Shown: positions 1 through 9,059 of the stretch, piece after piece
How the letters are laid out: the number at the start of each line of letters is the position of its first letter
Numbering within the stretch: position 1 is the stretch's first letter
Assembly (NCBI GenBank): GCA_021208685.1
Contig: JAJOJJ010000022.1
Coordinates: 1 to 64,000, forward strand
Source of the DNA: Saccharospirillaceae bacterium
Lineage (GTDB): Bacteria; Pseudomonadota; Gammaproteobacteria; Pseudomonadales; Oceanobacteraceae
Direction of reading: 5' to 3'
DNA length: 64,000 bases
Notes under the pieces: model-generated
Told to the model about the DNA's origin: nothing
The model's database searches: none
What the model saw: only the letters and a program-made list of their open reading frames with translations
Translations under genes and position numbers: made by a program

Positions 1-1
1 G

Positions 2-406
2 GCCCTCTCGCTGCCGATCAGTGTGCGCCGCTCTTACCGTCAGGCCGCTGCCGCCGCCGACGGTGAAACCCTGCAGGCCGAAGCGGCGTTCTATGCCAGT
101 CTGCAACAGCAGCAGCAACAGTTGCGCATCAGCCACAGCCGGGTTCTGGCATACCGCCGTCAGGTTGAACAATGGCATTCGCTGATGCCCGATGGCGGCC
201 AGCGCAGTGCGCAATGGCTGCAACAGCAATGGCGCAACGGCGACCTGAGCACCAGCGCCTATATTCAGGCCTCCGCACAATGGGCGGCCAGCTTGCAGGC
301 CGGAATCGAATTAACCGGTGATTATCGTCAGGCACAGATCCGGTGGCTGAACGACAGCCAGACTATCCGCCGTTTTTTAAGCCCTGTTTGCCACAGGCCG
401 CAATAA
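2..406 (+). CDS. C-terminal end of TolC/CzcC-type outer-membrane efflux channel (partial)
   Basis: The reading frame is open from the first bases of the window to a TAA, so the gene is cut by the window edge and only about 134 residues are seen. The visible part is a Gln/Ala-rich helical region (HSRVLAYRRQVEQW, then YIQASAQWAASLQAG) of the kind that forms the periplasmic coiled-coil barrel of TolC-family proteins. It is followed within 70 bases by an RND adaptor and then an HME-RND pump, the usual CBA order of a metal efflux operon. By family, such channels carry substrate across the outer membrane. The call rests mainly on context and helical composition because no full domain is visible. 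Confidence 0.75.
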   Translation, partial: ALSLPISVRRSYRQAAAAADGETLQAEAAFYASLQQQQQQLRISHSRVLAYRRQVEQWHSLMPDGGQRSAQWLQQQWRNGDLSTSAYIQASAQWAASLQAGIELTGDYRQAQIRWLNDSQTIRRFLSPVCHRPQ

Positions 407-475
407 CCCGATTTCAGAGTGAGAAAATTATGTTGTCACTATTCACAGTAAAAAAATCAGCGTCCGTAAAAAAAA

Positions 476-1705
476 ATGTCTGGCGTTACTCATCCGGGCA
501 GCGCCCGGCACCTGCTGCTGGTATTTATTTTCTTGCTGCCGCTGCAGGGCTATGGCGCAGAGGCTGCGGAAAAGCATGATCATGACCATGAATCCGGCCA
601 TAACGAAGCGCTCAGCGAGCCTGACTCAGCGCATGAGCACAACCAGAATGAACATAACGACAGCGAAAGCAGCGTGCGGTTAAGCGCGGAACAAAGACAG
701 CAGGCTGGCATCATCAGCCGGATAATTCCTGCTGAAAAAGCGGATATTCCGCTGCGTGCGCCCGCCGAAATCCGTGCCAACGGTTATCGCAGTTTTGTTG
801 TGTCGCCGCGCGTGGATTCCGTCGTAATAACCCGTCATGTCGCACTGGGCGATCATGTGCAACCGGGACAACCCTTGCTGACGTTATTCAGCGAAGGGGT
901 GGCCAGTGCTCAGGCGGAATTACGCAGTGCCCGCTCCGAATGGCTGCGGGTAAAAAATCTCGGCGAAAAGGCCGCCGGGGCCGCCCGCTATAATCAGGCC
1001 GAAAATACGCTCGCGGCGGCGCGGGCACGCCTCACCGCCTATGGTCTGAATGCCGATGCCGAATTAACCCCGGCCCGTTTTGGCGAATATCAGTTAACCG
1101 CACAAACCGCCGGTCTGGTATTAAGCGATGATTTTCAGCAAGGCCAGAGAGTCATGGCGGGCAGCGCATTAATGCAGATTACCGATGAAACCACGCTCTG
1201 GGCCGAAGCCCGTTTACCGGCAGAATCAGAACTGAATTTAACCCGCGATACCCGCGTTATGCTGAATGTCGCCGGGCTGAATATCAGCGCACAGATAAGC
1301 CATGAATCGCACACCATAGATCCGTTAACCCGCACCCGTATCGTGCGCTTAACCGTCGATAATCCGGATCACCGCCTGCACCCGGGATTATTTGCCAGTG
1401 CCGATTTTTATACCCGTTCGGAGCAGGCTGTCACTCTGGTGCCGGAAACGGCATTAATGCGCGGCAGCGATGGCGACTGGCAGATTTTTATTGAACACGC
1501 GCCGGGTGAATTCCGCGCCCTGGAAGTGGTGCGTGGACGGACGATCCGGACAACCGGACGCAGCGCCAGTAAAGCCAAAGAAACCCTGGTAGAAATCAGC
1601 AGCGATGATCCGTCTGCACTTTCTGCGTACCCCATCGTCATCGCCGGTGCTTTCTTTATTGCCTCCGAGCAGGCGAAAGGCGGCTTTGATCCGCATAATC
1701 ATTAA
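476..1705 (+). CDS. RND efflux periplasmic adaptor (CzcB/CusB-like, HlyD fold) with His-rich N-terminus
   Basis: 409 residues. A hydrophobic segment (LLLVFIFLLPLQGYGA) forms a signal peptide. After it comes a His/Asp/Glu-rich stretch (KHDHDHESGHNE, then HEHNQNEHND) likely to bind metal ions. Residues about 75-200 hold the barrel-sandwich and hairpin (VALGDHVQPGQPLLTLFSEG), followed by beta-barrel and membrane-proximal domains. The adaptor links inner-membrane pump and outer-membrane channel, and the neighbouring genes encode both. The start is uncertain. The ATG at 476 has no Shine-Dalgarno and lies at the end of a nine-A run (468-476). An ATG at 430 has a GAGTGAG upstream and would enter this frame if the run had eight A, giving 424 residues. 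See findings. Confidence 0.88.
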   Translation: MSGVTHPGSARHLLLVFIFLLPLQGYGAEAAEKHDHDHESGHNEALSEPDSAHEHNQNEHNDSESSVRLSAEQRQQAGIISRIIPAEKADIPLRAPAEIRANGYRSFVVSPRVDSVVITRHVALGDHVQPGQPLLTLFSEGVASAQAELRSARSEWLRVKNLGEKAAGAARYNQAENTLAAARARLTAYGLNADAELTPARFGEYQLTAQTAGLVLSDDFQQGQRVMAGSALMQITDETTLWAEARLPAESELNLTRDTRVMLNVAGLNISAQISHESHTIDPLTRTRIVRLTVDNPDHRLHPGLFASADFYTRSEQAVTLVPETALMRGSDGDWQIFIEHAPGEFRALEVVRGRTIRTTGRSASKAKETLVEISSDDPSALSAYPIVIAGAFFIASEQAKGGFDPHNH

Positions 1706-1722
1706 GGGTTGGGTATTAAACT

Positions 1723-4700
1723 ATGTTTACGTTATTAACCCGTTGGGCGGTCGCTAACCGCCTGCTGGTGCTGATTGCCATCACCGGTTTATCGATTGCT
1801 GCTGCTTTCGCTTTGCCGAAGCTGAACCTCGATGCTTTTCCCGACGTCACCAACGTGCAGGTAGCCATTAATACCGAAGCACCGGGACTGGCCGCCGAAG
1901 AAGTGGAAAAACTCATTACCTACCCGATTGAAGCCGTGATGTACGCCCTGCCCGGTGTGGCCGAAGTACGCTCCATTTCCAAAACCGGTTTATCCGGAAT
2001 TACCGTGGTATTTAATGAAGGCACCGATGTGTATTTTGCCCGCCAGCTGGTGTTCGAGCGTTTGCAGGCGGCGCGTGAATTTATTCCGCAGGGTGCCGGT
2101 ATTCCGGAAATGGGGCCGAATACCTCCGGTCTGGGGCAGATATTCCAGTATGTGTTGCTGGCTGAACCCGGCTCCGGTTATGACCTGATGCAACTGCGCA
2201 GCCTGAATGACTGGCTGGTAAAACTGCTGTTAATGCCGGTCGATGGCGTCACCGATGTATTATCCTTTGGCGGCGACGTGCGCCAGTATCAGGTCAATAT
2301 GAATCCTGACCGTTTACTGGCGTTTCAGTTATCACAGCAGGATGTGATTGACGCTCTTGAAGCCAATAACCGCAACGTCGGCGGCTGGTATTTAAACCGT
2401 GGTCAGGAGCAACTGGTTATCCGTGGCACCGGCTGGCTCGACAGTGGTGAACAGGGTTTACAGCAATTAGCGCAGATTCCGTTACGGGTCATGGATGGTG
2501 TGGCCGTTACCGTTGCCGATGTGGCGGAGGTCAGTTTCGGCAGTGAAATCCGTCAGGGTGCTGTTACCTTCAGCCGTCAAGATGGTGCAAATAACGGCGG
2601 CGAAGTGGTGTCCGGTATTGTTCTAAAGCGTATGGGCGCCAATACCAAAGCCACCATTGACGGTATTCAGCAACGGCTGGCATTAATTCAGCAGGCGTTA
2701 CCCGCCGGCGTTACCTTTGAGGTTATTTACGATCAGGCCGGATTAATCGAACAGGCCGTTAATACGGTGGTGAATGCACTGGCGCTGGCGTTTGTCTTTA
2801 TTCTGATCGTACTGGCGCTGTTTATGATGAATGTACGCGCCACCTTGCTGGTATTAATCTCCATTCCGCTGTCGATTATCATCGCTCTGATGCTGATGTC
2901 GTGGTACGGCTTATCCGCCAATCTGATGTCACTCGGCGGTATTGCCGTTGCCATTGGGATGCTGGTCGATGGCTCGGTGGTGATGGTGGAAAATATGTTC
3001 CGTCATTTGCAAAACAATCCCGACGCCAGCCAGGGCAATATCCGTCTGCGCATACAGGAAGCCGCCGCAGAGGTCGCGCGCCCGGTATTTTTTGCCACCG
3101 GTATTATTCTGCTGGTGTTTTTACCGTTGTTTGGTTTTGAGGGTGTTGAAGCCAAGCTGTTCCAGCCGATGGCCATTTCCATCATGCTGGCCATGCTGGT
3201 CGCCGTTCTGGTGGCACTGATTGTGGTTCCGGCGCTGGCGACCTTTATGTTCCGCGCCCCGGTAACGAATAAAACCAGCCCATTATTGCAGCCACTGGAA
3301 AAGCAGTACCGCCATTTGCTGACTCAGGCACTGCGTTTTCCACGGCGGGTAATGTTACTGGCGGGAACGCTGTTACTGGCTGCCCTGATCATTGCGCCAC
3401 GCCTTGGTACTGAATTTGTGCCGGAACTGGAAGAAGGCACCATTAACCTGCGCGTTACTCTGGCACCCTCCGCCAGCTTAGAAACCGCACTGAGTGTTGC
3501 GCCAAAACTGGAGGCGTTATTATTACAGTTTCCGGAAGTAAATTACGCCATGAGCCGTATCGGCCGGCCGGAACTGGGCGGCGATCCGGAACCGGTCAGT
3601 AATATCGAAATTTATATCGGCTTAAAGCCCCGCAGCGAATGGCAATCCGCGAATGATCGTCAGACGTTACAACGCCTGATGGAAGAAAAACTCGAAGTTT
3701 TCCCCGGACTTTTATTTAACTTTTCCCAGCCGATCAGCACCCGCGTCGATGAATTACTGTCTGGTGTTCGCGCCCAGCTGGCCATTAAATTATTTGGCCC
3801 GGATCTGGATGTTCTGGCGCAACAGGGGCAGCAGATTGAAACGCTGGTAAAAACCATAGCTGGTACCCGTGACGTTGCCATGGAGCAGATAGCCGGTGAA
3901 GCACAACTGGTCATTACCCCGGATCGCGATGCGTTATCGCGTTACGGTTTATCGGTCGATCATGTTCTGACGCTGGTGCGTGATGGTCTGGGCGGCAGCA
4001 CCGCCGGGCAGATTATTAACGGCAACGAGCGTTACGATATTTATGTGCGCCTGCAACAGGAATTCCGCAACAGCGCTGCCGCCATTGCCGATTTACGCCT
4101 GCGTTCGCCGTCCGGCGCCATTGTCCGCCTCGGTGATGTTGCCACGGTGGAATTTGCCTCCGGCCCGCCACAGGTGCGACGCGACGACGTACAGCGGCGG
4201 CTGGTGATTCAGGCCAATGTCGAGGGCCGCGATATGGGTAGCGTGGTGGCCGATATCCGCAACGCCATCGACACTCAGATGCAATTACCACCAGGCTATG
4301 CCGTGAGCATTGGCGGCCAGTTTGAAAATCAGCAACGCGCACAGCAACGCTTAATGATGATTGTGCCACTGTCATTAGGATTCATTGCTCTGTTGCTGTA
4401 TTTCGCCTTTGGCTCAGTCGGCCAGGCGCTGTTGATTTTACTGAACGTACCACTAGCCGTTATTGGCGGTATTTTCTCGCTGTGGTTATCCGGGCAGTAT
4501 TTATCCGTGCCCGGGTCGGTGGGATTTATCACCCTGTTTGGCGTGGCCGTCTTAAATGGAGTCGTGATGGTCGAGAGCATTAACCAGCGTATTGCTGCCG
4601 GGCATACTCTCAATGAAGCGGTTTTTGATGGTGCCTTATCACGTCTGCGCCCGGTTTTAATGACCGCACTGACCTCGGCGCTGGGATTAATTCCGATGCT

Positions 4701-4845
4701 GATGTCAAACGGACTGGGCGCAGAGATTCAGAAGCCGCTGGCCAGTGTGATTGTTGGCGGCCTGATCACGGCGACCTTTCTCACACTGTTTATCCTGCCG
4801 CTGTTGTATCCGTTTTTTTCGCAGTGGAAACTGCGCGGGAAATAA
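1723..4845 (+). CDS. Heavy-metal efflux RND pump (CzcA/CusA family)
   Basis: 1040 residues, the usual length for HME-RND proton/metal antiporters of the inner membrane. The N-terminus (LTRWAVANRLLVLIAITG) is the first membrane helix. It is followed by a periplasmic porter domain, a block of helices (residues about 340-480), a second porter domain and a final helix block ending LPLLYPFFSQW. The TM4 motif near residues 410-425 reads AIGMLVDGSVVMVEN. Compared with the known CzcA motif DFG...DGAVVIVEN, the first Asp is Ala, while the second Asp and the Glu are kept. Ion specificity (Cu/Ag versus Zn/Co/Cd or another) is therefore not assigned. It lies 17 bases after the adaptor gene and is followed by a strong terminator. 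Confidence 0.93.
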   Translation: MFTLLTRWAVANRLLVLIAITGLSIAAAFALPKLNLDAFPDVTNVQVAINTEAPGLAAEEVEKLITYPIEAVMYALPGVAEVRSISKTGLSGITVVFNEGTDVYFARQLVFERLQAAREFIPQGAGIPEMGPNTSGLGQIFQYVLLAEPGSGYDLMQLRSLNDWLVKLLLMPVDGVTDVLSFGGDVRQYQVNMNPDRLLAFQLSQQDVIDALEANNRNVGGWYLNRGQEQLVIRGTGWLDSGEQGLQQLAQIPLRVMDGVAVTVADVAEVSFGSEIRQGAVTFSRQDGANNGGEVVSGIVLKRMGANTKATIDGIQQRLALIQQALPAGVTFEVIYDQAGLIEQAVNTVVNALALAFVFILIVLALFMMNVRATLLVLISIPLSIIIALMLMSWYGLSANLMSLGGIAVAIGMLVDGSVVMVENMFRHLQNNPDASQGNIRLRIQEAAAEVARPVFFATGIILLVFLPLFGFEGVEAKLFQPMAISIMLAMLVAVLVALIVVPALATFMFRAPVTNKTSPLLQPLEKQYRHLLTQALRFPRRVMLLAGTLLLAALIIAPRLGTEFVPELEEGTINLRVTLAPSASLETALSVAPKLEALLLQFPEVNYAMSRIGRPELGGDPEPVSNIEIYIGLKPRSEWQSANDRQTLQRLMEEKLEVFPGLLFNFSQPISTRVDELLSGVRAQLAIKLFGPDLDVLAQQGQQIETLVKTIAGTRDVAMEQIAGEAQLVITPDRDALSRYGLSVDHVLTLVRDGLGGSTAGQIINGNERYDIYVRLQQEFRNSAAAIADLRLRSPSGAIVRLGDVATVEFASGPPQVRRDDVQRRLVIQANVEGRDMGSVVADIRNAIDTQMQLPPGYAVSIGGQFENQQRAQQRLMMIVPLSLGFIALLLYFAFGSVGQALLILLNVPLAVIGGIFSLWLSGQYLSVPGSVGFITLFGVAVLNGVVMVESINQRIAAGHTLNEAVFDGALSRLRPVLMTALTSALGLIPMLMSNGLGAEIQKPLASVIVGGLITATFLTLFILPLLYPFFSQWKLRGK

Positions 4846-4857
4846 CCGTTACTCATC

Positions 4858-4886
4858 CCCCCGGCCTGAGCGCCGGGGGTATTTTT
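4858..4886 (+). terminator. Rho-independent terminator of the efflux operon
   Basis: Perfect 8-bp stem CCCCCGGC/GCCGGGGG with a six-base loop, followed by TATTTTT. It lies 12 bases past the pump stop codon and separates it from the convergent manC gene. Confidence 0.9.
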
Positions 4887-4956
4887 ACCTCGTTCATGTT
4901 CCCCTGAATGTTACCCGCAGATCTGCTGTTCACGGCCTTTTTATTCACGGCCAGTG

Positions 4957-6432
4957 TTATTGTCTGCCATAAGCATCCTGCAGCCGTTCGATATCATCTT
5001 CGCCAAGATAATCTCCGGACTGCACTTCAATCATTTCCAGAAGAATATCGCCGTTATTTTCCAGCGAGTGAATATCGCCCAGTGCAATAAAGGTGGATTC
5101 GTTAGCGTGCAGAACTTCGCGGCTCTGCACCCCATCACGCTGACGGATAACCGTGGCTTCACCGCGCACCACCACCCAGTGCTCGGCGCGGAAACGGTGA
5201 CGCTGTAACGATAGACGCCCACCGGCTTTTACCCGCAGACGCTTGATTTTATAACCGTCGCCCGGATGCAGCACTTCATAGCTGCCCCAGGGGCGATACA
5301 CCCGTCGCGGTTCCGCAATGTCATGATTAACCGCAGGAGCCAATGCACCCACCTGTTGCGCCTGACGCTTATGCGCAATCAGCAGTGCATCTTCGGTATC
5401 CACCACTAATAAATCCTGCACGCCCAACAAAGCAATATCGCGCCCGCTGCTGCTGTGCAGATAATTATTCTGGCTGTGTACAAAACGTCCGCGAGTGGCT
5501 GCGTTTTTCGGCACACGATTGCCCTGTGCATCAGCCTCGCCCAGCTCACCAAGCGCCTGCCAGTTGCCAATATCGTTCCAGCCACTGTTGACTAACGGTG
5601 CCGCAACCACGGCCTGACCGATACGACTGAGCGGTTCAAGCAAGGCAATATCCAGCGGTAAATGCGGGCATTGTTGCAAAGGCGCGGTGGCCGGGCGGAT
5701 AAAATCAAGATCCTGCTGTGCCTGCGCCATCGCTGACTGAGTGGCGGCAAACAATAGAGGCTGATATTCACTTAAACGCTGTAAAAAAGCCTGAACCTGC
5801 CAGAAAAAAATGCCACTGTTCCATAACCAGCCAGCCTGCTGCTGTGCATTATCAGCCAGCCATTGTGCGGCGGTATCCGCATCGGGTTTTTCGCGGAATT
5901 CAGTAACCTGCCCGCTCGCGTCTGCACGTAAATAGCCAAATCCCGTCGCGGCATATTCAGGCTCAATCCCAAAAATACCAGCGCTTCCCTGAGCAACCTT
6001 TGCCTGCAACGACGCCATGGCCTGCGCCAGCACCGCGTTATCGCTCAGCGTCTGATCGGCGGGCATGGCCAGCATCAGCGTCTGTTCATGCTGTTCCGGG
6101 CGCTGCTGTGAATGGTGCGCCAGATGCTGTGCGGCCAGTGCCAGCGCCTGCGCGGTGTTGCGCCCTTCGTCTTCGAGCACAATCTGCGTACGGATATTCA
6201 GCGCCCGGCATTGTTCAGCGGCGAGAAAACGCTGCGCTTCATGGCAGACAATAACGGGTTCAACCGCTGGCTGGCCGAGCCGCAGCAACAGATCCTGCGC
6301 ACGCAGCAGGGTTTGCTGCAACAACGATAATTCAGGATTCAGCAGTGGCAAAAACTGCTTGGGGCAATCACGGGTAGACAGCGGCCAAAGGCGCGTTCCC
6401 GTGCCACCGGCAAGAATGACAGGAATGATCAT
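4957..6432 (-). CDS. manC: Mannose-1-phosphate guanylyltransferase / mannose-6-phosphate isomerase (ManC/AlgA type)
   Basis: 491 residues from the chosen ATG; an in-frame ATG at 6474 would add 14 non-conserved residues. The N-terminal nucleotidyltransferase domain starts MIIPVILAGGTGTRLWPLS with the metal/NTP signature and CPKQFLPL. The C-terminal cupin-type isomerase domain (about residues 365-490) has RPWGSYEVL, AEHWVVVRGEA and IPLGD-like IALGDIHSLEN. It makes GDP-mannose for polysaccharide synthesis and interconverts fructose-6-P and mannose-6-P. The cupin metal motif, normally Q-x-H-x-H, reads QRHRFRAEH here, so the second His is Phe and isomerase activity may be affected. It is downstream of the pseudouridine synthase on the same strand. 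No other sugar-nucleotide genes are nearby. Confidence 0.92.
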   Translation of the reverse strand: MIIPVILAGGTGTRLWPLSTRDCPKQFLPLLNPELSLLQQTLLRAQDLLLRLGQPAVEPVIVCHEAQRFLAAEQCRALNIRTQIVLEDEGRNTAQALALAAQHLAHHSQQRPEQHEQTLMLAMPADQTLSDNAVLAQAMASLQAKVAQGSAGIFGIEPEYAATGFGYLRADASGQVTEFREKPDADTAAQWLADNAQQQAGWLWNSGIFFWQVQAFLQRLSEYQPLLFAATQSAMAQAQQDLDFIRPATAPLQQCPHLPLDIALLEPLSRIGQAVVAAPLVNSGWNDIGNWQALGELGEADAQGNRVPKNAATRGRFVHSQNNYLHSSSGRDIALLGVQDLLVVDTEDALLIAHKRQAQQVGALAPAVNHDIAEPRRVYRPWGSYEVLHPGDGYKIKRLRVKAGGRLSLQRHRFRAEHWVVVRGEATVIRQRDGVQSREVLHANESTFIALGDIHSLENNGDILLEMIEVQSGDYLGEDDIERLQDAYGRQ

Positions 6433-6495
6433 AGCGGAATCCGGGTCATCGTTTTTGTATTCAGAAGCGGCCATTGTATGCTGCGCTCCCTGTGT

Positions 6496-7491
6496 TTACG
6501 AACCGGTATCACACAGATAGGCCTGCCAGGCAGGCGGATAATCGTGATCGCGAATGACCACTTCATCACGCTGAGCGCCCGTTGCGCTATTCAGCTGCAA
6601 CTCAAAGGCGTGCAGTAAATGATGCTCAGCACCAAGCTGTGCGTAATCGTCTGCATTTAAATCCTGCTGTAAGCGTTTTAAATAAAAATGGCCATGATGG
6701 CTGTAAATTTTATCGCCAATAATCGGATACCCCAGATGCGCGAGCTGGGCACGGATCTGATGCTTACGGCCAGTCAGCAACTCACATTCGATCAGGCTGT
6801 AGCCGTTAAAGCGCGTTAATACACGAAACCTTGTGACGGCCAGCTTCGGGCTTTTTATTGCATCAGGCTCGTTTTCAGTCACCACATGCATCTGCGAACG
6901 GATGGTGCTGTCGGATTTTTCGGCCAGAAACGTCCGGCACTCATAATACTGCCCATCCGACACTTTCCATTCCGGAACGCCCCACACCAGCGCATGGTAT
7001 GTTTTACGCTCAATTAAATGCTCCAGTTTTTTCTTCCATTTTTTATCGGCATGAGCATAGTTTGCCAGCACAATAATACCGGAGGTTTCGGCATCCAGAC
7101 GATGCAATAAATGCGCATCTTTATGCGGCGTGGCGCGGCGAAACAGGCTGATCAGGGTATTAAATAAATTACGCGTGGTGCGCGATACCGGCAGCCGCGC
7201 CGGTTTATGCAGAGCCGTTAATTCCTGATTTTGCCAGAGTATTTTCCAGCCAGTATCAACCGCCTCTTCCTGATGGTCGGGCAACAACAGGCTGATGTCA
7301 GCGCCTGACCGTAACGCAATATCGCCGTACTCCACCACACCATTAACGCGCACAGCCCCCTGCGCCTGCGCTGCCGCCACCTGTTCCTCTGACCAGTGGT
7401 GATACGCCTGCCGCACCGACGCACGCAGATTAATTGCCTGATATTCGACCCAGCACAACTCAAAGCCTTTATCGGGTGCGCTTTTACTCAC
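6496..7491 (-). CDS. RluA-family pseudouridine synthase
   Basis: 331 residues. The catalytic block HRLDAETSGIIVLANYA (about residues 130-147) contains the active-site Asp of the RluA family, and ECELLTGRKHQIRAQLAHLG is the second conserved motif. It isomerises uridine to pseudouridine in rRNA or tRNA. The short N-terminal part (SVRQAYHHWSEEQVAAAQAQGAVRVNG) looks like a partial S4-like RNA-binding domain. Which RluA subgroup it belongs to, and so the target uridine, cannot be told by eye. The gap to manC is 63 bases on the same strand, so the two may be cotranscribed. Confidence 0.9.
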   Translation of the reverse strand: MSKSAPDKGFELCWVEYQAINLRASVRQAYHHWSEEQVAAAQAQGAVRVNGVVEYGDIALRSGADISLLLPDHQEEAVDTGWKILWQNQELTALHKPARLPVSRTTRNLFNTLISLFRRATPHKDAHLLHRLDAETSGIIVLANYAHADKKWKKKLEHLIERKTYHALVWGVPEWKVSDGQYYECRTFLAEKSDSTIRSQMHVVTENEPDAIKSPKLAVTRFRVLTRFNGYSLIECELLTGRKHQIRAQLAHLGYPIIGDKIYSHHGHFYLKRLQQDLNADDYAQLGAEHHLLHAFELQLNSATGAQRDEVVIRDHDYPPAWQAYLCDTGS

Positions 7492-7945
7492 GGAAAGTCC
7501 TCGTTAATACAGGCGCTGATTAAAGCATGAAATAATGATAGTGCGCAGTGGGATGCCAACCCAAAAACACCGCATTACCGGAGCGGGCCATGCCCGCGAA
7601 ACAGCAGAGCCGCGTTCTGTCGCCGATGCAGGAGCGGACCACCTCTGCGTGGTAGTGCCTGATGTTTTGCTGGTTCTGGAAACGACTCGCTCCCACGCTC
7701 TGCGTGGTAGTGTGCTGGAAGCGGTTGTGTTCTGAGTTGTAGCCGCTGTGTGGACTGAGTAGCCGCTGCGCGGGCTGGCTTTTGGACTGCCGCCCTGCCC
7801 TATGATTTTTTTTATCCACGATAAGGCCGATACCGGTGGGAGCGGCTTTCAGCCGCGATAACACCGTCGCCCGGACTCTGATATTCCCCCGCGTTAACGG
7901 ACACCAAAATCAAACAGACAAAGTGTCCCACCTCATCTCAATTCC
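7492..7945. repeat. Intergenic region with several REP-like palindromes
   Basis: About 450 bases without a supportable gene between two minus-strand genes. It contains GGAGCGGGCCATGCCCGCGA at 7580-7599, an inverted copy of the CTACCACGCAGAGCGTGGGAGC element at 7689-7710, a partial copy near 7629-7655, and GTGGGAGCGGCTTTCAGCCG at 7836-7855. The same three short motifs recur near 11.36 kb and 13.5 kb. They resemble the REP/BIME elements known in Pseudomonas and related genera. No RNA gene is recognised. Confidence 0.75.
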
Positions 7946-8413
7946 TCACCCCGCCATATAATCAAACCCTGCAACCAACACCGCGTAGCGGGCGGCTTTG
8001 CCGACCGCAACCAGCAGCAGGAATAACAGAAAATGAGCGCGCAATACGCCTGCCGCCAGCGTCAGTAAATCCCCCAGAAGCGGTAACCAGGCCAGCAGCA
8101 TGCTCCAGATGCCATAGCGGTTAAACCAGCGTTCGGCCTGTTGCCAGCGGTTGATATTTGACTGCGATTGTTGCCTGGCCAGTACCCGGTCGGCGGCATA
8201 GTAGCCAATAGCATAGTTCAGCACGCTGCCGAGGGTATTACCGGCACTGGCGACCAGCCATAACCCGGCCGGATCCTGCCCCTGGCTCAGTAATAGCAGT
8301 AATAACCACTCGGAGCCCAGTGGTAACAGGCTGGCGGCGAGAAAGGCAACAATAAACAGACCGGCATAGCTGTAAAGCCAGGGTAATTCACTGAGGGGAA
8401 GCCAGTCTGGCAT
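7946..8413 (-). CDS. YqaA/DedA-like integral membrane protein
   Basis: 155 residues from the ATG at 8413 (MPDWLPL); upstream in-frame starts (8482 ATG, 8491 GTG) would add a basic, non-conserved tail. The protein has four to five hydrophobic segments and the pattern LPLGSEWLLLLLL, ASAGNTLGSVLNYAIGYY, then a GIWSMLLAWLPLLGDLLTLAAGVLR block and AVGKAARYAVL. This is the layout of YqaA proteins, a small branch of the DedA/VTT superfamily. DedA proteins are linked to lipid carrier recycling and membrane homeostasis, but YqaA function is not established. It is separated from nfeD by a terminator. Confidence 0.8.
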   Translation of the reverse strand: MPDWLPLSELPWLYSYAGLFIVAFLAASLLPLGSEWLLLLLLSQGQDPAGLWLVASAGNTLGSVLNYAIGYYAADRVLARQQSQSNINRWQQAERWFNRYGIWSMLLAWLPLLGDLLTLAAGVLRAHFLLFLLLVAVGKAARYAVLVAGFDYMAG

Positions 8414-8550
8414 GGGGTTCGGTCTGCTATGTATGAAAGCGGGAATTAAAGCACGGAATGAAAATCTGAGTACATTCCGCATCCGCGACACGCGGCGAAT
8501 CAGGGCCTGTTAACACTGATTCAACTGTCCCTAATAAAATCCATCCGTAA

Positions 8551-8574
8551 AAAAAGCCTCCGCAGAGGCTTTTT
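8551..8574. terminator. Bidirectional terminator between nfeD and the YqaA-like gene
   Basis: Perfect 10-bp inverted repeat AAAAAGCCTC/GAGGCTTTTT around the loop CGCA. The T tracts on both strands allow termination in either direction. For the minus strand it ends the SPFH-NfeD unit. Confidence 0.88.
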
Positions 8575-8591
8575 ATTTCCGGAAATGGCCG

Positions 8592-9056
8592 TCAGTCTCT
8601 GACGTTCAGTGGTTTTACCCACAATACACCAACATCGACTTTAATCACTTCAACCATGGTGCCTTTGGATATGGGTTCAAAACTTTTGAGCTTCCAGCGA
8701 ATTCCGGAGTAGGAGAACTCCGTTTTTCCGGCACCGTCGACGTCGTCTTCGAGCATAAATGGCTGGCGGGCAAAGTCGCTGCGGATGCTTTCCTTTTGTA
8801 CTTTATTCTGCATCCGTTGCAGGGGTTTCCACAGCGCCAATGCCAGTACGGCGGTCAGAATGGTATTGCTCCACAATGCAGTGGTGGCCGTTGCAGGCAG
8901 CAGATCCAGACTCATGAAGAAACCGGTAATCAGCAGTGATGCGCCGAAAAACAGCAGAATAAAGGTCGAAAATCCCAATACCGCTACTTCAATGATCAAT
9001 GCGGCGATCCCCACCACCATTAATGTCTGAGCAAGATTCTGTTGCAGCAATTCCAT
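8592..9056 (-). CDS. NfeD-family membrane protein
   Basis: 154 residues. Three hydrophobic segments lie in the first 80 residues (TLMVVGIAALIIEVAVLGF; TFILLFFGASLLITGFF; a third near 65-80), followed by a soluble C-terminal OB-fold-like domain (FSYSGIRWKLKS, GTMVEVIKVDVGVLWVKPL). This is the short NfeD type (NfeD1b), which is normally encoded beside an SPFH/stomatin protein, as here three bases downstream of one. Such pairs organise membrane microdomains. The ATG has AAGGAATAAATT just upstream. Confidence 0.88.
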   Translation of the reverse strand: MELLQQNLAQTLMVVGIAALIIEVAVLGFSTFILLFFGASLLITGFFMSLDLLPATATTALWSNTILTAVLALALWKPLQRMQNKVQKESIRSDFARQPFMLEDDVDGAGKTEFSYSGIRWKLKSFEPISKGTMVEVIKVDVGVLWVKPLNVRD

Positions 9057-9059
9057 AAT

